Shown here: positions 7,878-17,634 of the stretch, piece by piece
Position numbering within the stretch: the stretch's first letter is position 1
Layout of the letters: every line of letters starts with the position of its first letter
Assembly: GCA_902555435.1 (NCBI GenBank)
Contig: CACDRL010000001.1
Span: 67,758-131,757, forward strand
Direction of reading: 5' to 3'
DNA: 64,000 nt
DNA from: an uncultured Pelagibacteraceae bacterium
GTDB taxonomy: Bacteria; Pseudomonadota; Alphaproteobacteria; Pelagibacterales; Pelagibacteraceae
Position numbers and translations under genes: made by a program
The notes under the pieces: generated by a model
What the model was told of the DNA's origin: nothing
The model's input: the letters and a program-made list of their open reading frames with translations, nothing else
Databases searched by the model: none

Positions 7878-8729
7878 ATGGTCAAAATTTTTCCATTTAT
7901 TTTTATTTTGCTTTGGTCATCAGCATTTATAACCACAAAACCAATCATTGATTATAGCGATCCTTTTGCTGCGTTAGCCTTTAGATTTGCACTTGTAGCA
8001 TTTGGTTTTTTAATTTTCTCTATCTACTCAAGGCAGAAAATAATTGTAAGTAAAAAAAATTTTTTACAATCTTTTTTTAGCGGAGTTCTTTTTCATGGAT
8101 TTTATTTAGGAGGTGTTTTTTATTCAATTTCTATTGGAATGCCTACTGGCCTTGCTGCTTTAATTGTAACACTTCAGCCAGTATTAACTAACGCATTAAG
8201 TGGACCAATACTAAAAGAGCAAGTTTCTATTAAACAATGGATAGGTGTTTTACTAGGATTTATTGGAGCATCATTGGTTCTAGGTTTTGAAATTGGATCA
8301 AAAATTCCAGCTGCTGGATTAATTTCAACAATTATAGCTTTGATAGCAATAACAAGTTCAACTCTTTGGCAAAAAACAATAAGCAATAACCTACCCTTAT
8401 CTGTAAGTAATATGAACCAAGCACTTGGAGGCTTTTCATTTCATTTGTTAATTATAATTTTTTTTGTTGATCCTTATATTGAATTTTCAAAAACATTTAT
8501 AATCGCAATGAGTCATCAAATTTTTTTAGTATCTTTTGGAGCATTCACAATACTTATGTTCTTAATTAAAAAAAATTCTGCAAGTAAAACTGTTTCCATA
8601 TTTTTTTTAATTCCACCAACGTCTGCATTTATGGCATGGTTATTTTTAAACGAGAAATTATCGAATTTAGATCTTTTAGGATTTTTAATTGCGACTATTG
8701 GTGTTTATATTGCAACTAGAGATAAATAG
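7878..8729 (+). CDS. DMT-superfamily (EamA-type) transporter
   Basis: A 283-residue integral membrane protein with about ten hydrophobic helices in two homologous halves, the EamA/RhaT drug-metabolite-transporter pattern. The opening FPFIFILLWSSAFITTKPII and the mid-helix LAALIVTLQPVLT are diagnostic. These proteins usually export amino acids or metabolites, and the substrate is unknown. Its TAG stop (8727-8729) is immediately adjacent to the stop of convergent soxG, with no intergenic base. Confidence 0.88.
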   Translation: MVKIFPFIFILLWSSAFITTKPIIDYSDPFAALAFRFALVAFGFLIFSIYSRQKIIVSKKNFLQSFFSGVLFHGFYLGGVFYSISIGMPTGLAALIVTLQPVLTNALSGPILKEQVSIKQWIGVLLGFIGASLVLGFEIGSKIPAAGLISTIIALIAITSSTLWQKTISNNLPLSVSNMNQALGGFSFHLLIIIFFVDPYIEFSKTFIIAMSHQIFLVSFGAFTILMFLIKKNSASKTVSIFFLIPPTSAFMAWLFLNEKLSNLDLLGFLIATIGVYIATRDK

Positions 8730-9317
8730 TTACTTTGCGATGTATCCGAATTCTAAAGATGCATCTGTTATTGAGTGATATAGAGACTCACCAAAACTTC
8801 TTAATCCAAATATTCTAAATTTATCTGGATCATCATTAAGCATATCAATAGTGACTGACATTCCGTTGTAAGTAGAATTCAAACATTGATTTTTTTCAAG
8901 CTCACTAAAATTAAAAGGACATCCTTTTTTTAAAATTTCCTTAGCTTCCTTGCCTTCAATTTCAATTATTGCTTTCGAATGCGATATGTCTGTTACTGCA
9001 AATTCATTATCATTAAATTTTTGCTCTATTTTATTTAAAATGTCTTTTTTCTTGGAAACTAAGAGCCAATTTCTTGGACCATTCCAAAGTATTCTTGTGC
9101 TATCATTGGAACTAACTAAAGGTGGATTGTCTCTTAAATTTAAACCATCTATCTGCATGTTATCTAATAATAAGTTTGAACTTTTATACTGAACTATCTG
9201 TACAATTAATAAATTAGTGCTTTCAGATATTGAAATTAAATTTTTATCATCTTTACCTTCGAAATCTCCAAATTGACCTTTTGTATGAACATTTTCTAAA
9301 GCTGAAAGTGAACTCAT
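8730..9317 (-). CDS. soxG: Sarcosine oxidase gamma-subunit-like protein (SoxG / MgdD)
   Basis: A 195-residue gamma subunit of the heterotetrameric sarcosine-oxidase family, related to the folate-binding GcvT fold (ILWNGPRNWLLVSKK and DISHSKAIIEIEGKEAKEIL). It forms the B-D-A-G complex with the three upstream genes. The start ATG overlaps the stop of soxA by 4 bases (ATGA). The same subunit set also makes N-methylglutamate dehydrogenase, so the substrate could be sarcosine or N-methylglutamate. Confidence 0.85.
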   Translation of the reverse strand: MSSLSALENVHTKGQFGDFEGKDDKNLISISESTNLLIVQIVQYKSSNLLLDNMQIDGLNLRDNPPLVSSNDSTRILWNGPRNWLLVSKKKDILNKIEQKFNDNEFAVTDISHSKAIIEIEGKEAKEILKKGCPFNFSELEKNQCLNSTYNGMSVTIDMLNDDPDKFRIFGLRSFGESLYHSITDASLEFGYIAK

Positions 9318-12310
9318 GATCTAACTCTTTCTCCTTTTGGATCGACATAATGTGATGAAACTATTTCTACTGGAATAACTTTGTTTTTTAATGGAGACAT
9401 TACAAATAATTTTTCTCCAATCATATTTTTTCCATCTTTTAATATTGCTAATGAAAATGGATTGTCGTACTCAACACTCCAACAAGAAGCTGAAATGTGA
9501 CCTAATTTTTTATTTGGTAAAGGTGCATTAGCGTCTTTAACCAAATGTGAACCTTCTGGAATACTAGTTTTTTTATCTAACGGAACAACACCAACAATTC
9601 TCTGTCTATCATCAGCTACAAAAGCTGCTCTCTGCAATGATCTCTTTCCAATAAAATCTTTCTTTTTACTTAATAAACCTTCTAAAGCATTATCGTAAGG
9701 AATTGTTCTTCCATCTAACTCGGAACCTGCAACATGCCCCATTTCAATTCTAAGTGTAGACAATGCTTCAGTTCCATATGGTTGAATTTGAAACTCTTCT
9801 CCAAATTCAATTATTCTTTCCCACATAAATCTTCCATTATCAGACTCTACATTGACTTCGTAAGCCAATTCACCTGAGAATGAAATTCTGAAAATTCTTG
9901 CTTTAACTCCAAATAAATCACCTTCAACATATCCCATAAATGGAAGACCTTCGTTAGAAACATCTGTTTTAGGAAATAATTTCTTTAGCAAATCTCTTGA
10001 TTTTGGACCAGCTATAGCAGCTCCAGCCCATTGCTCAGTTGTTGAAACTACATTTACATTAAGTTCAGGCCAAACAAGTTGCAAATAATATTCTAAATGA
10101 GAAAGCACATTGGCTGCTTGAGCAGTAGTTGTTGTCATATGATAGTGGTTTTCTGAAATTCTAGTAGTTGTACCATCATCCATCACAATCCCATCTTCTC
10201 TTAACATCACTCCATATCTTGCTTTTCCAACAGGTAACTTCAACCATGCATTTGTGTATACTCTGTTTAAAAATTCTGCAGCATCAGGACCCTTAACGTC
10301 AATCTTACCAAGAGTTGTTACGTCACAAACACCAACGTTTGTTCTTACATTTTTCGCTTCTCTTTTTGATGCTTCGAACAAAGTTTCGTTTCCTCTTTTA
10401 TAATATCTTGGTCTTAACCAAACTCCTGCATCAACAAAAACAGCGTTATGCTCCTCATGCCAATTGTGAATTGGAGATTTTCTTGTTGGTTTTGAATGCT
10501 TACCTACTTCTCTACCAACAATAGCACCTATAGAAATTGGAGTATAAGGAGGTCTAAAAGTTGTGTGGCCAACAGATGGAACAACTTTATTTTCAATCTC
10601 AGAAACTAATTGTAATCCATTTAAATTACTTGTTTTTCCTTGGTCTGTTGCCATACCTAAAGTGGTATATCTTTTTACATGTTCAATTGATCTATAACCT
10701 TCTCTTAAAGCAATCTCTACATCAGAAACAGCAACATCATTTTGAAAATCTAAAAATCTTTTATAACTTTTGCCTTTTGGTAATGGAACGCACCAAAACT
10801 TATCATGTTTAGAATATTTTTTTTCAACTACGTTTGGAATAGATACTTCATTATCTTTTTCTGTAATTTTTTTTGATAATTCTTTCCCTTTTTCAAATGA
10901 TGTTTTTAAAGTTTCTTCTAGAGTAAATACACCATTAGCAGCTCCCAAAGTTGATTCATTTTGTTTTGAAGCTCCTGGAACAAACGCATCTATCTCTTCG
11001 TTAAATTTAGTTTTATTTCCTGATTGTGATGCTAAATGAATTGTAGGTGTCCAAAATCCAGAAACACATATACAATCACAAATTATATTTTCAATTTTAC
11101 CAAGTGTTTTCTTATCTTCAGAAATAGTTGCTACATCAGCTGATTTTACTTTTTTATAACCTTGTGCGGCAACTACTACATAAGAATTTTTAATATTAAT
11201 TCCTAAATTTTTAGCCTCATCGATAATTTCTGATTGTGGATTTAATCTTGAGTCTAAAACTATAGGATCAACTCCATGTTTTTTAAATTCAATTGCAGTT
11301 TCATAGCCGCTGTCATTATTTGTAAATACTAAAGGTTTCTTTCCAACTAATACACCGTAAACTTTTAAATATTCTTTAGCTGCAGATGAAAGCATTACTC
11401 CAGGAGTATCATTGTTTCCAAAAACAATTGGTCTTTCAATTGAACCAGATGAAATTAGAACTTCTTTTGCTCTGATGTACCAAAGTCTTTTATTTGGATG
11501 ATATTTTTTAGTTTTAGGTAAATGATCACTAACTTTTTCAGACATTACCAACATGTTGTGATCATAGTAACCAAAAACTTGAGATCTATTTTTTAAAGTT
11601 ACATTTGGCATCTCTTTCAATTCTGAAATAATTCCGTCTGCCCAATCTTTTCCTAATTGATTACCGATATTCACATCACTAGTTAATAATGAACCACCGT
11701 ATCTTGGTTTATCTTCAGCTAAAATTACTTTGGCTCCATTTTTTGCTGCAGAATAAGCGCTTGCTAAGCCTGATGGTCCAGATCCAGCAATTAAAAGATC
11801 GCAGTACTCGTATTTATGTTCGTATCTTTCTTTATCATGTTTTGTTGAAGCAACACCTAATCCAGCTGCTTTTCTGATAAATGGCTCATAAATTTTATAC
11901 CAAAAGCTTTTTGGCCACATAAAAGTTTTGTAATAAAATCCAGCAGGTAAAAATATTTTTAAAACATTATTTATTGCTCCAATATCAAAGTTAACACTTG
12001 GCCAACAATTAACACTGCTTGCCTCTAGCCCTTCAAATAATTCTTGTTCTGTTGCTTTAATATTTGGCTCTGTTTCACCATTTCTATAAAGCTGAACAAC
12101 TGCATACGGTTCATCAACGCCTGCACCAAAAAATCCTCTAGGTCTGTGATATTTAAAACTTCTACCGACTAAATGAACACCATTTGCTAATAACGCCGAA
12201 GCTAATGTATCACCCTCATATCCAAAATAAGTGACACCATTGAACTTAAAAGAAATTTTTTTATTTCTATTTATCAATCCACCTGTTTCTATTCTATAAC
12301 CCTGTGCCAT
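9314..12310 (-). CDS. soxA: Sarcosine oxidase alpha-subunit-like protein (SoxA / MgdC)
   Basis: A 998-residue protein with the full alpha-subunit architecture. The N-terminal ferredoxin-like fold (about 15-90; FGYEGDTLASALLANG) lacks clustered cysteines, as is normal here. An NAD/FAD-type Rossmann domain follows (IAGSGPSGLASAYSAAKNG, about 175-195). The C-terminal third is a GcvT-like tetrahydrofolate-binding domain (YTNAWLKLPVGKARYGVMLR). The complex oxidatively removes an N-methyl group and passes the C1 unit to THF as methylene-THF. It overlaps soxD by one base (TAATG). Sarcosine versus N-methylglutamate specificity cannot be read off. The mgsABC genes at 38828-42026 make N-methylglutamate a serious candidate. 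Confidence 0.92.
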   Translation of the reverse strand: MAQGYRIETGGLINRNKKISFKFNGVTYFGYEGDTLASALLANGVHLVGRSFKYHRPRGFFGAGVDEPYAVVQLYRNGETEPNIKATEQELFEGLEASSVNCWPSVNFDIGAINNVLKIFLPAGFYYKTFMWPKSFWYKIYEPFIRKAAGLGVASTKHDKERYEHKYEYCDLLIAGSGPSGLASAYSAAKNGAKVILAEDKPRYGGSLLTSDVNIGNQLGKDWADGIISELKEMPNVTLKNRSQVFGYYDHNMLVMSEKVSDHLPKTKKYHPNKRLWYIRAKEVLISSGSIERPIVFGNNDTPGVMLSSAAKEYLKVYGVLVGKKPLVFTNNDSGYETAIEFKKHGVDPIVLDSRLNPQSEIIDEAKNLGINIKNSYVVVAAQGYKKVKSADVATISEDKKTLGKIENIICDCICVSGFWTPTIHLASQSGNKTKFNEEIDAFVPGASKQNESTLGAANGVFTLEETLKTSFEKGKELSKKITEKDNEVSIPNVVEKKYSKHDKFWCVPLPKGKSYKRFLDFQNDVAVSDVEIALREGYRSIEHVKRYTTLGMATDQGKTSNLNGLQLVSEIENKVVPSVGHTTFRPPYTPISIGAIVGREVGKHSKPTRKSPIHNWHEEHNAVFVDAGVWLRPRYYKRGNETLFEASKREAKNVRTNVGVCDVTTLGKIDVKGPDAAEFLNRVYTNAWLKLPVGKARYGVMLREDGIVMDDGTTTRISENHYHMTTTTAQAANVLSHLEYYLQLVWPELNVNVVSTTEQWAGAAIAGPKSRDLLKKLFPKTDVSNEGLPFMGYVEGDLFGVKARIFRISFSGELAYEVNVESDNGRFMWERIIEFGEEFQIQPYGTEALSTLRIEMGHVAGSELDGRTIPYDNALEGLLSKKKDFIGKRSLQRAAFVADDRQRIVGVVPLDKKTSIPEGSHLVKDANAPLPNKKLGHISASCWSVEYDNPFSLAILKDGKNMIGEKLFVMSPLKNKVIPVEIVSSHYVDPKGERVRS

Positions 12311-12579
12311 TAAGCAACTTCTTCGTTAGCTTTATAAGTTTTAAAAATTTCGTGAGTAGCTGTATCTCTTTCAACTTTAATCCACTGTCTGCAACCAGAT
12401 AAATGCTGCCAAAGTTCTAAATGTTTTCCTCTAGGACTTACCCTGTTGTATACGAAATTATCCCATTCTTGATCTGTAACTTCTTTATTAAGTTCAGGTC
12501 TTTTAACAGTAGCATCTCCACCGTAAGAAAATTCATTTTGAGATCTTATTCCACAATGTGGGCATTTAATATGTAACAT
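12310..12579 (-). CDS. soxD: Sarcosine oxidase delta-subunit-like protein (SoxD / MgdB)
   Basis: An 89-residue zinc-binding delta subunit. CPHCG (residues 5-9) and a downstream HLSGCRQW (about 59-66) supply the Cys/His ligands expected in this family. FSYGGDA and the SPRGKHLELW segment are characteristic. It is a structural subunit of the B-D-A-G complex. It sits immediately after soxB with no gap and shares a TAATG junction with soxA. Confidence 0.92.
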   Translation of the reverse strand: MLHIKCPHCGIRSQNEFSYGGDATVKRPELNKEVTDQEWDNFVYNRVSPRGKHLELWQHLSGCRQWIKVERDTATHEIFKTYKANEEVA

Positions 12580-13836
12580 TTATGAAATCCAAGTTTTTGT
12601 ACCGAGACCTTTTTCGTCAATAATATGGCCAGTACTAAATCTGTTCAAACTATATCCTGCATTTAATTCATGCACTCTATCTTGAGCGATTGTATGTGCA
12701 AATGTCCATCCTGATGCTGGAGTTGCTTTAAAACCTCCATAACACCATCCGCAATTTAAATACAAACCATCAATGTGAGTTTTATCAATTATTGGTGAAC
12801 CATCCATTGACATGTCCATGATCCCACCCCAAGTTCTTAACATTTTTAATTTACTTAAAAATGGCATCATCGCAATTCCTTCAGTTAAAACATGTTGTAA
12901 AGTTGGAAGATTACCTCTTTGAGCGTAACTATTGTAACCATCAAGGTCTCCACCCATTACCATTTCACCTTTATCTGATTGACTAATATAAAAGTGACCT
13001 GCACCAAAAGTTACAACTTTATCTAAAACTGGTTTCACTGGTTCAGAAACACAAGCTTGTAAAAGATGCGTTTCAATTGGCAAAGTCATATTTAATTTTT
13101 CAGCTAAAATATTTGTGCTACCTGCAACGCATAGACCAACTTTTTTTGCTTTAATATTTCCTCTAGATGTTCTGATCCCTTTTATTTTTCCTGCAGAAAC
13201 ATCAAAACCTGTGACCTCGCAATTTTGAATTATATCTACTCCCATCGAGTCGGCTTGACGTGCATAACCCCAAGCAACTGCATCATGACGAGCAGTTCCA
13301 GCACTTGGTTGCATCAATCCACCAAAGATTGGAAACCTTACGTTATCTGAAAAGTCAGCCATTGGAATTATTTCTTTTACCTCTTCTCTACTTAAAAGAA
13401 CTGCATCAATTCCATTTAATCTCATCGAATTTCCTCTTCTTGCATATGCATTCATTTGTGCATCTGAGTGTGCGAGATTAATAATTCCTCTTGGAGAAAA
13501 CATTACGTTGTAATTTAAGTCCTGACTCATCTTTCTCCATAGATCCATTCCAAACTCACTGAAAAGACCATTTTCATCATGCATATAATTTGATCTTATA
13601 ATCGTAGTGTTACGTCCAACATTTCCACCACCAATCCATCCTTTTTCAATGATTGCTACTTTTGTAATTTGATGTTCTTTAGCAAGATAATATGCTGTAG
13701 CGAGACCATGGCCTCCGCCCCCGATGATAACAACATCGTATTCCTCTTTAGGATTTGGATCTTTCCAAGCTAAATCCCAATTTTGATGACCTGTTAGTGC
13801 ATTTTTAACTAAGCTAAAAATAGAATACTTTTGCAT
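12580..13836 (-). CDS. soxB: Sarcosine oxidase beta-subunit-like protein (SoxB / MgdA)
   Basis: A 418-residue flavoprotein subunit. The N-terminal dinucleotide loop is VVIIGGGGHGLATAYYLA. The segment ARHDAVAWGYARQADSMG contains the histidine (about residue 184) that corresponds to the covalent-FMN site of heterotetrameric sarcosine oxidase. The C-terminal NCGWCYGGFKATPASG is also family-typical. I choose the ATG at 13834-13836 over an in-frame TTG at 13842. It is the first gene of soxBDAG and divergent from fhs, which consumes the THF-bound C1 unit this complex would release. Confidence 0.92.
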   Translation of the reverse strand: MQKYSIFSLVKNALTGHQNWDLAWKDPNPKEEYDVVIIGGGGHGLATAYYLAKEHQITKVAIIEKGWIGGGNVGRNTTIIRSNYMHDENGLFSEFGMDLWRKMSQDLNYNVMFSPRGIINLAHSDAQMNAYARRGNSMRLNGIDAVLLSREEVKEIIPMADFSDNVRFPIFGGLMQPSAGTARHDAVAWGYARQADSMGVDIIQNCEVTGFDVSAGKIKGIRTSRGNIKAKKVGLCVAGSTNILAEKLNMTLPIETHLLQACVSEPVKPVLDKVVTFGAGHFYISQSDKGEMVMGGDLDGYNSYAQRGNLPTLQHVLTEGIAMMPFLSKLKMLRTWGGIMDMSMDGSPIIDKTHIDGLYLNCGWCYGGFKATPASGWTFAHTIAQDRVHELNAGYSLNRFSTGHIIDEKGLGTKTWIS

Positions 13837-13966
13837 ATACAAATTTTATATTAATGAATTTAAATAGTTCTTATTTTTTTTATATATATTTTTTAGAAGT
13901 TTCCAAAAATGTCAAAAAAGGATAAGAAGTCAGCAGTTAAATATTTTATAATTTAAAGGATTATTA

Positions 13967-15652
13967 ATGAGTGAAATAAAATCAGATATTCAAATAGCCA
14001 GAGAAGCTAAAATGCAACCAATAAATGATGTTTTAGATAAAATTAATGTCCCTGATGAAAGTACAGCTTTCAGTCCTATGGGTCGTCATATTGCAAAGAT
14101 TAACTTAGAATATTTAAATACACTCAAAGATAAAGCAGACGGTAAATTAATTTTGGTTACTGCAATTACACCTACGCCAGCTGGTGAGGGTAAAACAACT
14201 ACTTCTGTTGGTTTGCATGATGGATTAAATAAAATAGGTAAAAAATCAATTGTTTGTTTGAGAGAACCAAGTCTTGGTCCTTCTTTTGGAATGAAAGGTG
14301 GGGCTGCTGGTGGTGGATACGCCCAAGTTGTGCCAATGGAACAAATTAATTTACATTTCACTGGAGATTTTCACGCGATTACTTCTGCTCATAATTTATT
14401 ATCAGCACTAATAGACAATCATATCTATTGGGGAAATAAATTAAATATTGATGTTAGAAGAGTTGTTTGGAAAAGAGTTATGGATATGAACGATAGATCC
14501 TTAAGATCAATAGTTGTAGATCTTGGGGGTGTTGCAAACGGATATCCTAGACAAGATGGTTTTGATATTACTGTTGCCTCTGAAATAATGGCTATATTCT
14601 GCTTAGCAGTTGACTTGGATGATTTAGAAAAAAGAATTGGTAATATTACAATCGGATATACTAGAGACAAAAAAGCAATCTACGCAAAAGATTTAAATGC
14701 ACAAGGACCAATGACAGTTCTATTAAAAGATGCAATTAGACCAAATGTAACTCAAACGTTGGAAAATAATCCTGCAATAATTCATGGGGGTCCTTTTGCA
14801 AATATTGCTCATGGATGTAATTCTGTAATTGCTACTAAAGCAGGTTTAAAATTAGCAGATTATGTTGTAACAGAAGCAGGATTTGGAGCTGACCTTGGGG
14901 CAGAAAAATTTTTAGATATTAAATGTAGAAAGTCAGGAATAAAACCAGATTGCGTAGTCATTGTTGCAACAATTAGAGCTTTAAAAATGCATGGTGGCGT
15001 TGGAAAGGATGATTTAAAAAAAGAAAACGTTACTGCCCTAAAAGATGGACTGGTTAATTTAAGAAGACATATTAATAATATAAGAAAATTTGGCTTACCA
15101 GTTACAGTTGCTGTTAATCATTTTATAACTGACACCGATGAAGAAATGAAAACTCTGTTAGATTTTTGTGAAACTCAAGGAGTAAAAGCATCAAAATGCA
15201 CTCATTGGTCTCATGGAAGTGAGGGAACTTTAGAATTAGCTAAAAATGTAGCTGAAATTTGTGAAGATAATAAAGATACTTTTAAATATTTATATGAAGA
15301 TGATTTGCCTTTATTCAAAAAAATTGAAAAAATTGCACAAGAAATCTATAGTGCTAGTGAGGTAGTGGCTGATACAAAAGTAAGACAACAATTGAAGGAC
15401 TTTGAAGAAAAGGGTTTTGGGAAATTACCTGTATGTATTGCAAAAACACAATACAGTTTTTCAACTGATCCTGGTTTAAAGGGAGCTCCTACTGGACATG
15501 TACTACCAGTAAGAGAGGTAAGGCTATCGTCGGGAGCTGAATTTGTTGTTGTTGTATGTGGTGAGATTATGACAATGCCTGGACTTCCTAGAGTACCAGC
15601 AGCTGACTCGATTAAACTAAATGAAAAAGGCGAGATTGAAGGATTATTCTAA
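13967..15652 (+). CDS. fhs: Formate-tetrahydrofolate ligase
   Basis: Interconverts formate, ATP and THF with 10-formyl-THF. The 561-residue length is usual for the family. The P-loop-like [16 protein letters not shown] (69-84) and the [20 protein letters not shown] segment are highly diagnostic. In C1-oxidising bacteria it runs toward formate with ATP formation, closing oxidation of methyl groups released by the SoxBDAG complex and Tdm. An AAGGA ribosome site lies 7 bases before ATG. The 3' end overlaps the convergent amidotransferase by 9 bases. Confidence 0.97.
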   Translation: MSEIKSDIQIAREAKMQPINDVLDKINVPDESTAFSPMGRHIAKINLEYLNTLKDKADGKLILVTAITPTPAGEGKTTTSVGLHDGLNKIGKKSIVCLREPSLGPSFGMKGGAAGGGYAQVVPMEQINLHFTGDFHAITSAHNLLSALIDNHIYWGNKLNIDVRRVVWKRVMDMNDRSLRSIVVDLGGVANGYPRQDGFDITVASEIMAIFCLAVDLDDLEKRIGNITIGYTRDKKAIYAKDLNAQGPMTVLLKDAIRPNVTQTLENNPAIIHGGPFANIAHGCNSVIATKAGLKLADYVVTEAGFGADLGAEKFLDIKCRKSGIKPDCVVIVATIRALKMHGGVGKDDLKKENVTALKDGLVNLRRHINNIRKFGLPVTVAVNHFITDTDEEMKTLLDFCETQGVKASKCTHWSHGSEGTLELAKNVAEICEDNKDTFKYLYEDDLPLFKKIEKIAQEIYSASEVVADTKVRQQLKDFEEKGFGKLPVCIAKTQYSFSTDPGLKGAPTGHVLPVREVRLSSGAEFVVVVCGEIMTMPGLPRVPAADSIKLNEKGEIEGLF

Positions 15653-16432
15653 GTTAAGATAATCTAGCCAATTCTCTAATTCTCTCATTCTGGAAAGTTT
15701 ATCTAATTTTTTATTTTCTATTTCTATATTCTTTATGTGATCATCTATATGATTTTGATCTTTAAAGGCACCACGTTCTATAAGTCTGTCTTTTCTGAAT
15801 ATAATTAAATTAATCATTTTGTTATATGTAATTTCCGGATGATACTGAAGGCCCCAAACATCACAATTTCCAATTTTAAAATTTAAACCTTGAACATTGT
15901 TAATTGGGTTCGAAGCTAGCAGTGTTGAATTTTCTGGTAAAGTTACAACTTCATCAAAATTAAATGCTGGAGTGTTAAACTTTTTATTTTTATTTTTATA
16001 TAATGGATGATTTAAGCCATTTTCATTAATTTCAATATCTCTTGCAATTCCTCGATGGGATCCCTTCTCACCTTTTTTTACTTCTCCTCCAGCAGCAGTT
16101 ACTGCAACCTGCATTCCCCAACATATCGCTAAAACTTTTTTAATTTTTTTTTGACATTCTCTCATAAATTCAATTTGTCTTTTTATTTCAGGGGTATTGT
16201 TATAAATATTTAGACTACTTCCGCCCCAAATAAGACCGTCATAACTTTCAAGAGTATCTATATTCTCACTTATATTTTCATCCGAAGATGGATTAACTAC
16301 ATCTATATTTAATTGGTCAGTAAAATAGGAAAGGCTATGTTTTAAACTTTCTGTATGAGTTTGAATACCAGCCTCTGAGAAACTTTTATTTTCCTCTTTT
16401 AAATTACCCTCTACAACCAAAATTTTCTTCAT
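15644..16432 (-). CDS. Class I glutamine amidotransferase-like protein
   Basis: A 262-residue stand-alone type 1 GATase resembling the GMP-synthase glutaminase domain. The triad is complete: nucleophile Cys104 in AICWGMQ, His198 and Glu200 in YHPE. The oxyanion-type GG pair is at IWGGSS. Typical roles are glutamine or gamma-glutamyl amide hydrolysis (for example gamma-glutamyl-polyamine hydrolases). It is the last gene of the sugar-ABC operon, coupled to the iron alcohol dehydrogenase by a TAATG overlap. Why an amidohydrolase belongs there is unclear. The reading frame runs into fhs by 9 bases. Confidence 0.8.
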   Translation of the reverse strand: MKKILVVEGNLKEENKSFSEAGIQTHTESLKHSLSYFTDQLNIDVVNPSSDENISENIDTLESYDGLIWGGSSLNIYNNTPEIKRQIEFMRECQKKIKKVLAICWGMQVAVTAAGGEVKKGEKGSHRGIARDIEINENGLNHPLYKNKNKKFNTPAFNFDEVVTLPENSTLLASNPINNVQGLNFKIGNCDVWGLQYHPEITYNKMINLIIFRKDRLIERGAFKDQNHIDDHIKNIEIENKKLDKLSRMRELENWLDYLNLE

Positions 16433-17583
16433 TAAAATAATTCTCCTGAAATACTTTTTTTATACATCTCTTTTAAATCTTCTTTTGTTATTTTTTTTGG
16501 ATTACTTCCTGTAGATGGATCTTCGAATGCCATTAAAGAAAGTTTTTCTAAATCAATTTCACTACAGTCCATAACATCTGAAAGTTTATGAGGAATATTT
16601 AAATCTTTACGCAAATTTAATATCCATTCTAAAAAACTTTCAAATGTATTATTTAGATTAAGATAATTACAAATAGATACAATCTTGTTTTCAATAACAG
16701 ATTTGTTGAAAGTTAAAACATAGGGCATAAATATTGCGTTTGATAAACCATGATGGACATCAAATTGAGCATTTATTGGATGACTTAATGAGTGAATCGC
16801 ACCAAGACCCTTTTGAAATGCCGTAGAGCCCATACTAGACGCTGCCAACATTTCAGATCTAGCTTCTATATTGATGCCATTTTTATAAACTTCGTTTAAT
16901 GAATTCTTAATCAATCTCATACCTTCTAGAGCAATACCATCTGCCATTGGATGAAATCCAGGTGCGCAAAAAGCCTCAAGATTATGAGCAAGTGCATCCA
17001 TACCTGTTGCAGCCGTTATTCTTGGTGGAAGTTCTTTAGTTAGATTTGGATCTAAAATTACAATAGATGGTAAAATTTTTGGATGAAAAATTATTTTTTT
17101 TATACCTGTTTCTTCATTAATTATAGCAGAAGCTCTTCCTGTTTCTGAACCTGTTCCTGCAGTAGTTGGAACCGCTATAATTGGAGAAATTTTATTTCCA
17201 TCAGCTCTTGTCCAATAATCTCCAACGTCCTCGAAATCCCATATAGGTCTTTTTTGACCACACATAAAGGCTATTCCCTTTCCAACATCTAATGCACTAC
17301 CTCCTCCAAAAGCAATTACACCATCACAATTTTTTTCTATATATAAAGAGACACCCTCCGTTACGTTTTTTCCAGTTGGGTTTCCTGAAAAATTTGAAAA
17401 TACTTGTAGATTTTCAAACTCATTCTTTAATTTTTCAATTACTTTTGATGTCATTGGAAGGTTTAAAAGATCTTTATCAGTCACAAAAAGAGGACTTTTA
17501 ATTTTTAAGTCAAAACAGGCTTCAGCAAGGTCCTCTATTTTACCTGCTCCAAACCAAATATTAGTAGGATAATTCCAATTCAT
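16432..17583 (-). CDS. Iron-containing alcohol dehydrogenase
   Basis: A 383-residue group III (Fe-dependent) NAD(P) dehydrogenase. The GGGSALDVGKGIA loop binds the cofactor. Metal ligands are visible in TGMDALAHNLEAF and in HSLSHPINAQFDVHHG. The substrate could be a small alcohol or polyol, or the reverse reduction of an aldehyde. It lies between a glycoside hydrolase and an amidotransferase in the carbohydrate-ABC operon, so it may act on the released aglycone. That link is inference only. Confidence 0.88.
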   Translation of the reverse strand: MNWNYPTNIWFGAGKIEDLAEACFDLKIKSPLFVTDKDLLNLPMTSKVIEKLKNEFENLQVFSNFSGNPTGKNVTEGVSLYIEKNCDGVIAFGGGSALDVGKGIAFMCGQKRPIWDFEDVGDYWTRADGNKISPIIAVPTTAGTGSETGRASAIINEETGIKKIIFHPKILPSIVILDPNLTKELPPRITAATGMDALAHNLEAFCAPGFHPMADGIALEGMRLIKNSLNEVYKNGINIEARSEMLAASSMGSTAFQKGLGAIHSLSHPINAQFDVHHGLSNAIFMPYVLTFNKSVIENKIVSICNYLNLNNTFESFLEWILNLRKDLNIPHKLSDVMDCSEIDLEKLSLMAFEDPSTGSNPKKITKEDLKEMYKKSISGELF

Positions 17584-17634
17584 ATTATTATTCTAACAAG
17601 AATATATTTATTTGATTAATTTATCACTTAAAAA

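Noticed and set aside
13909-13956. A 15-codon ORF ([15 protein letters not shown]) in the leader of fhs
   Set aside because: Very short, no ribosome site that stands out, and lysine-rich by chance in AT-rich DNA. I see no attenuator structure to support a leader peptide.
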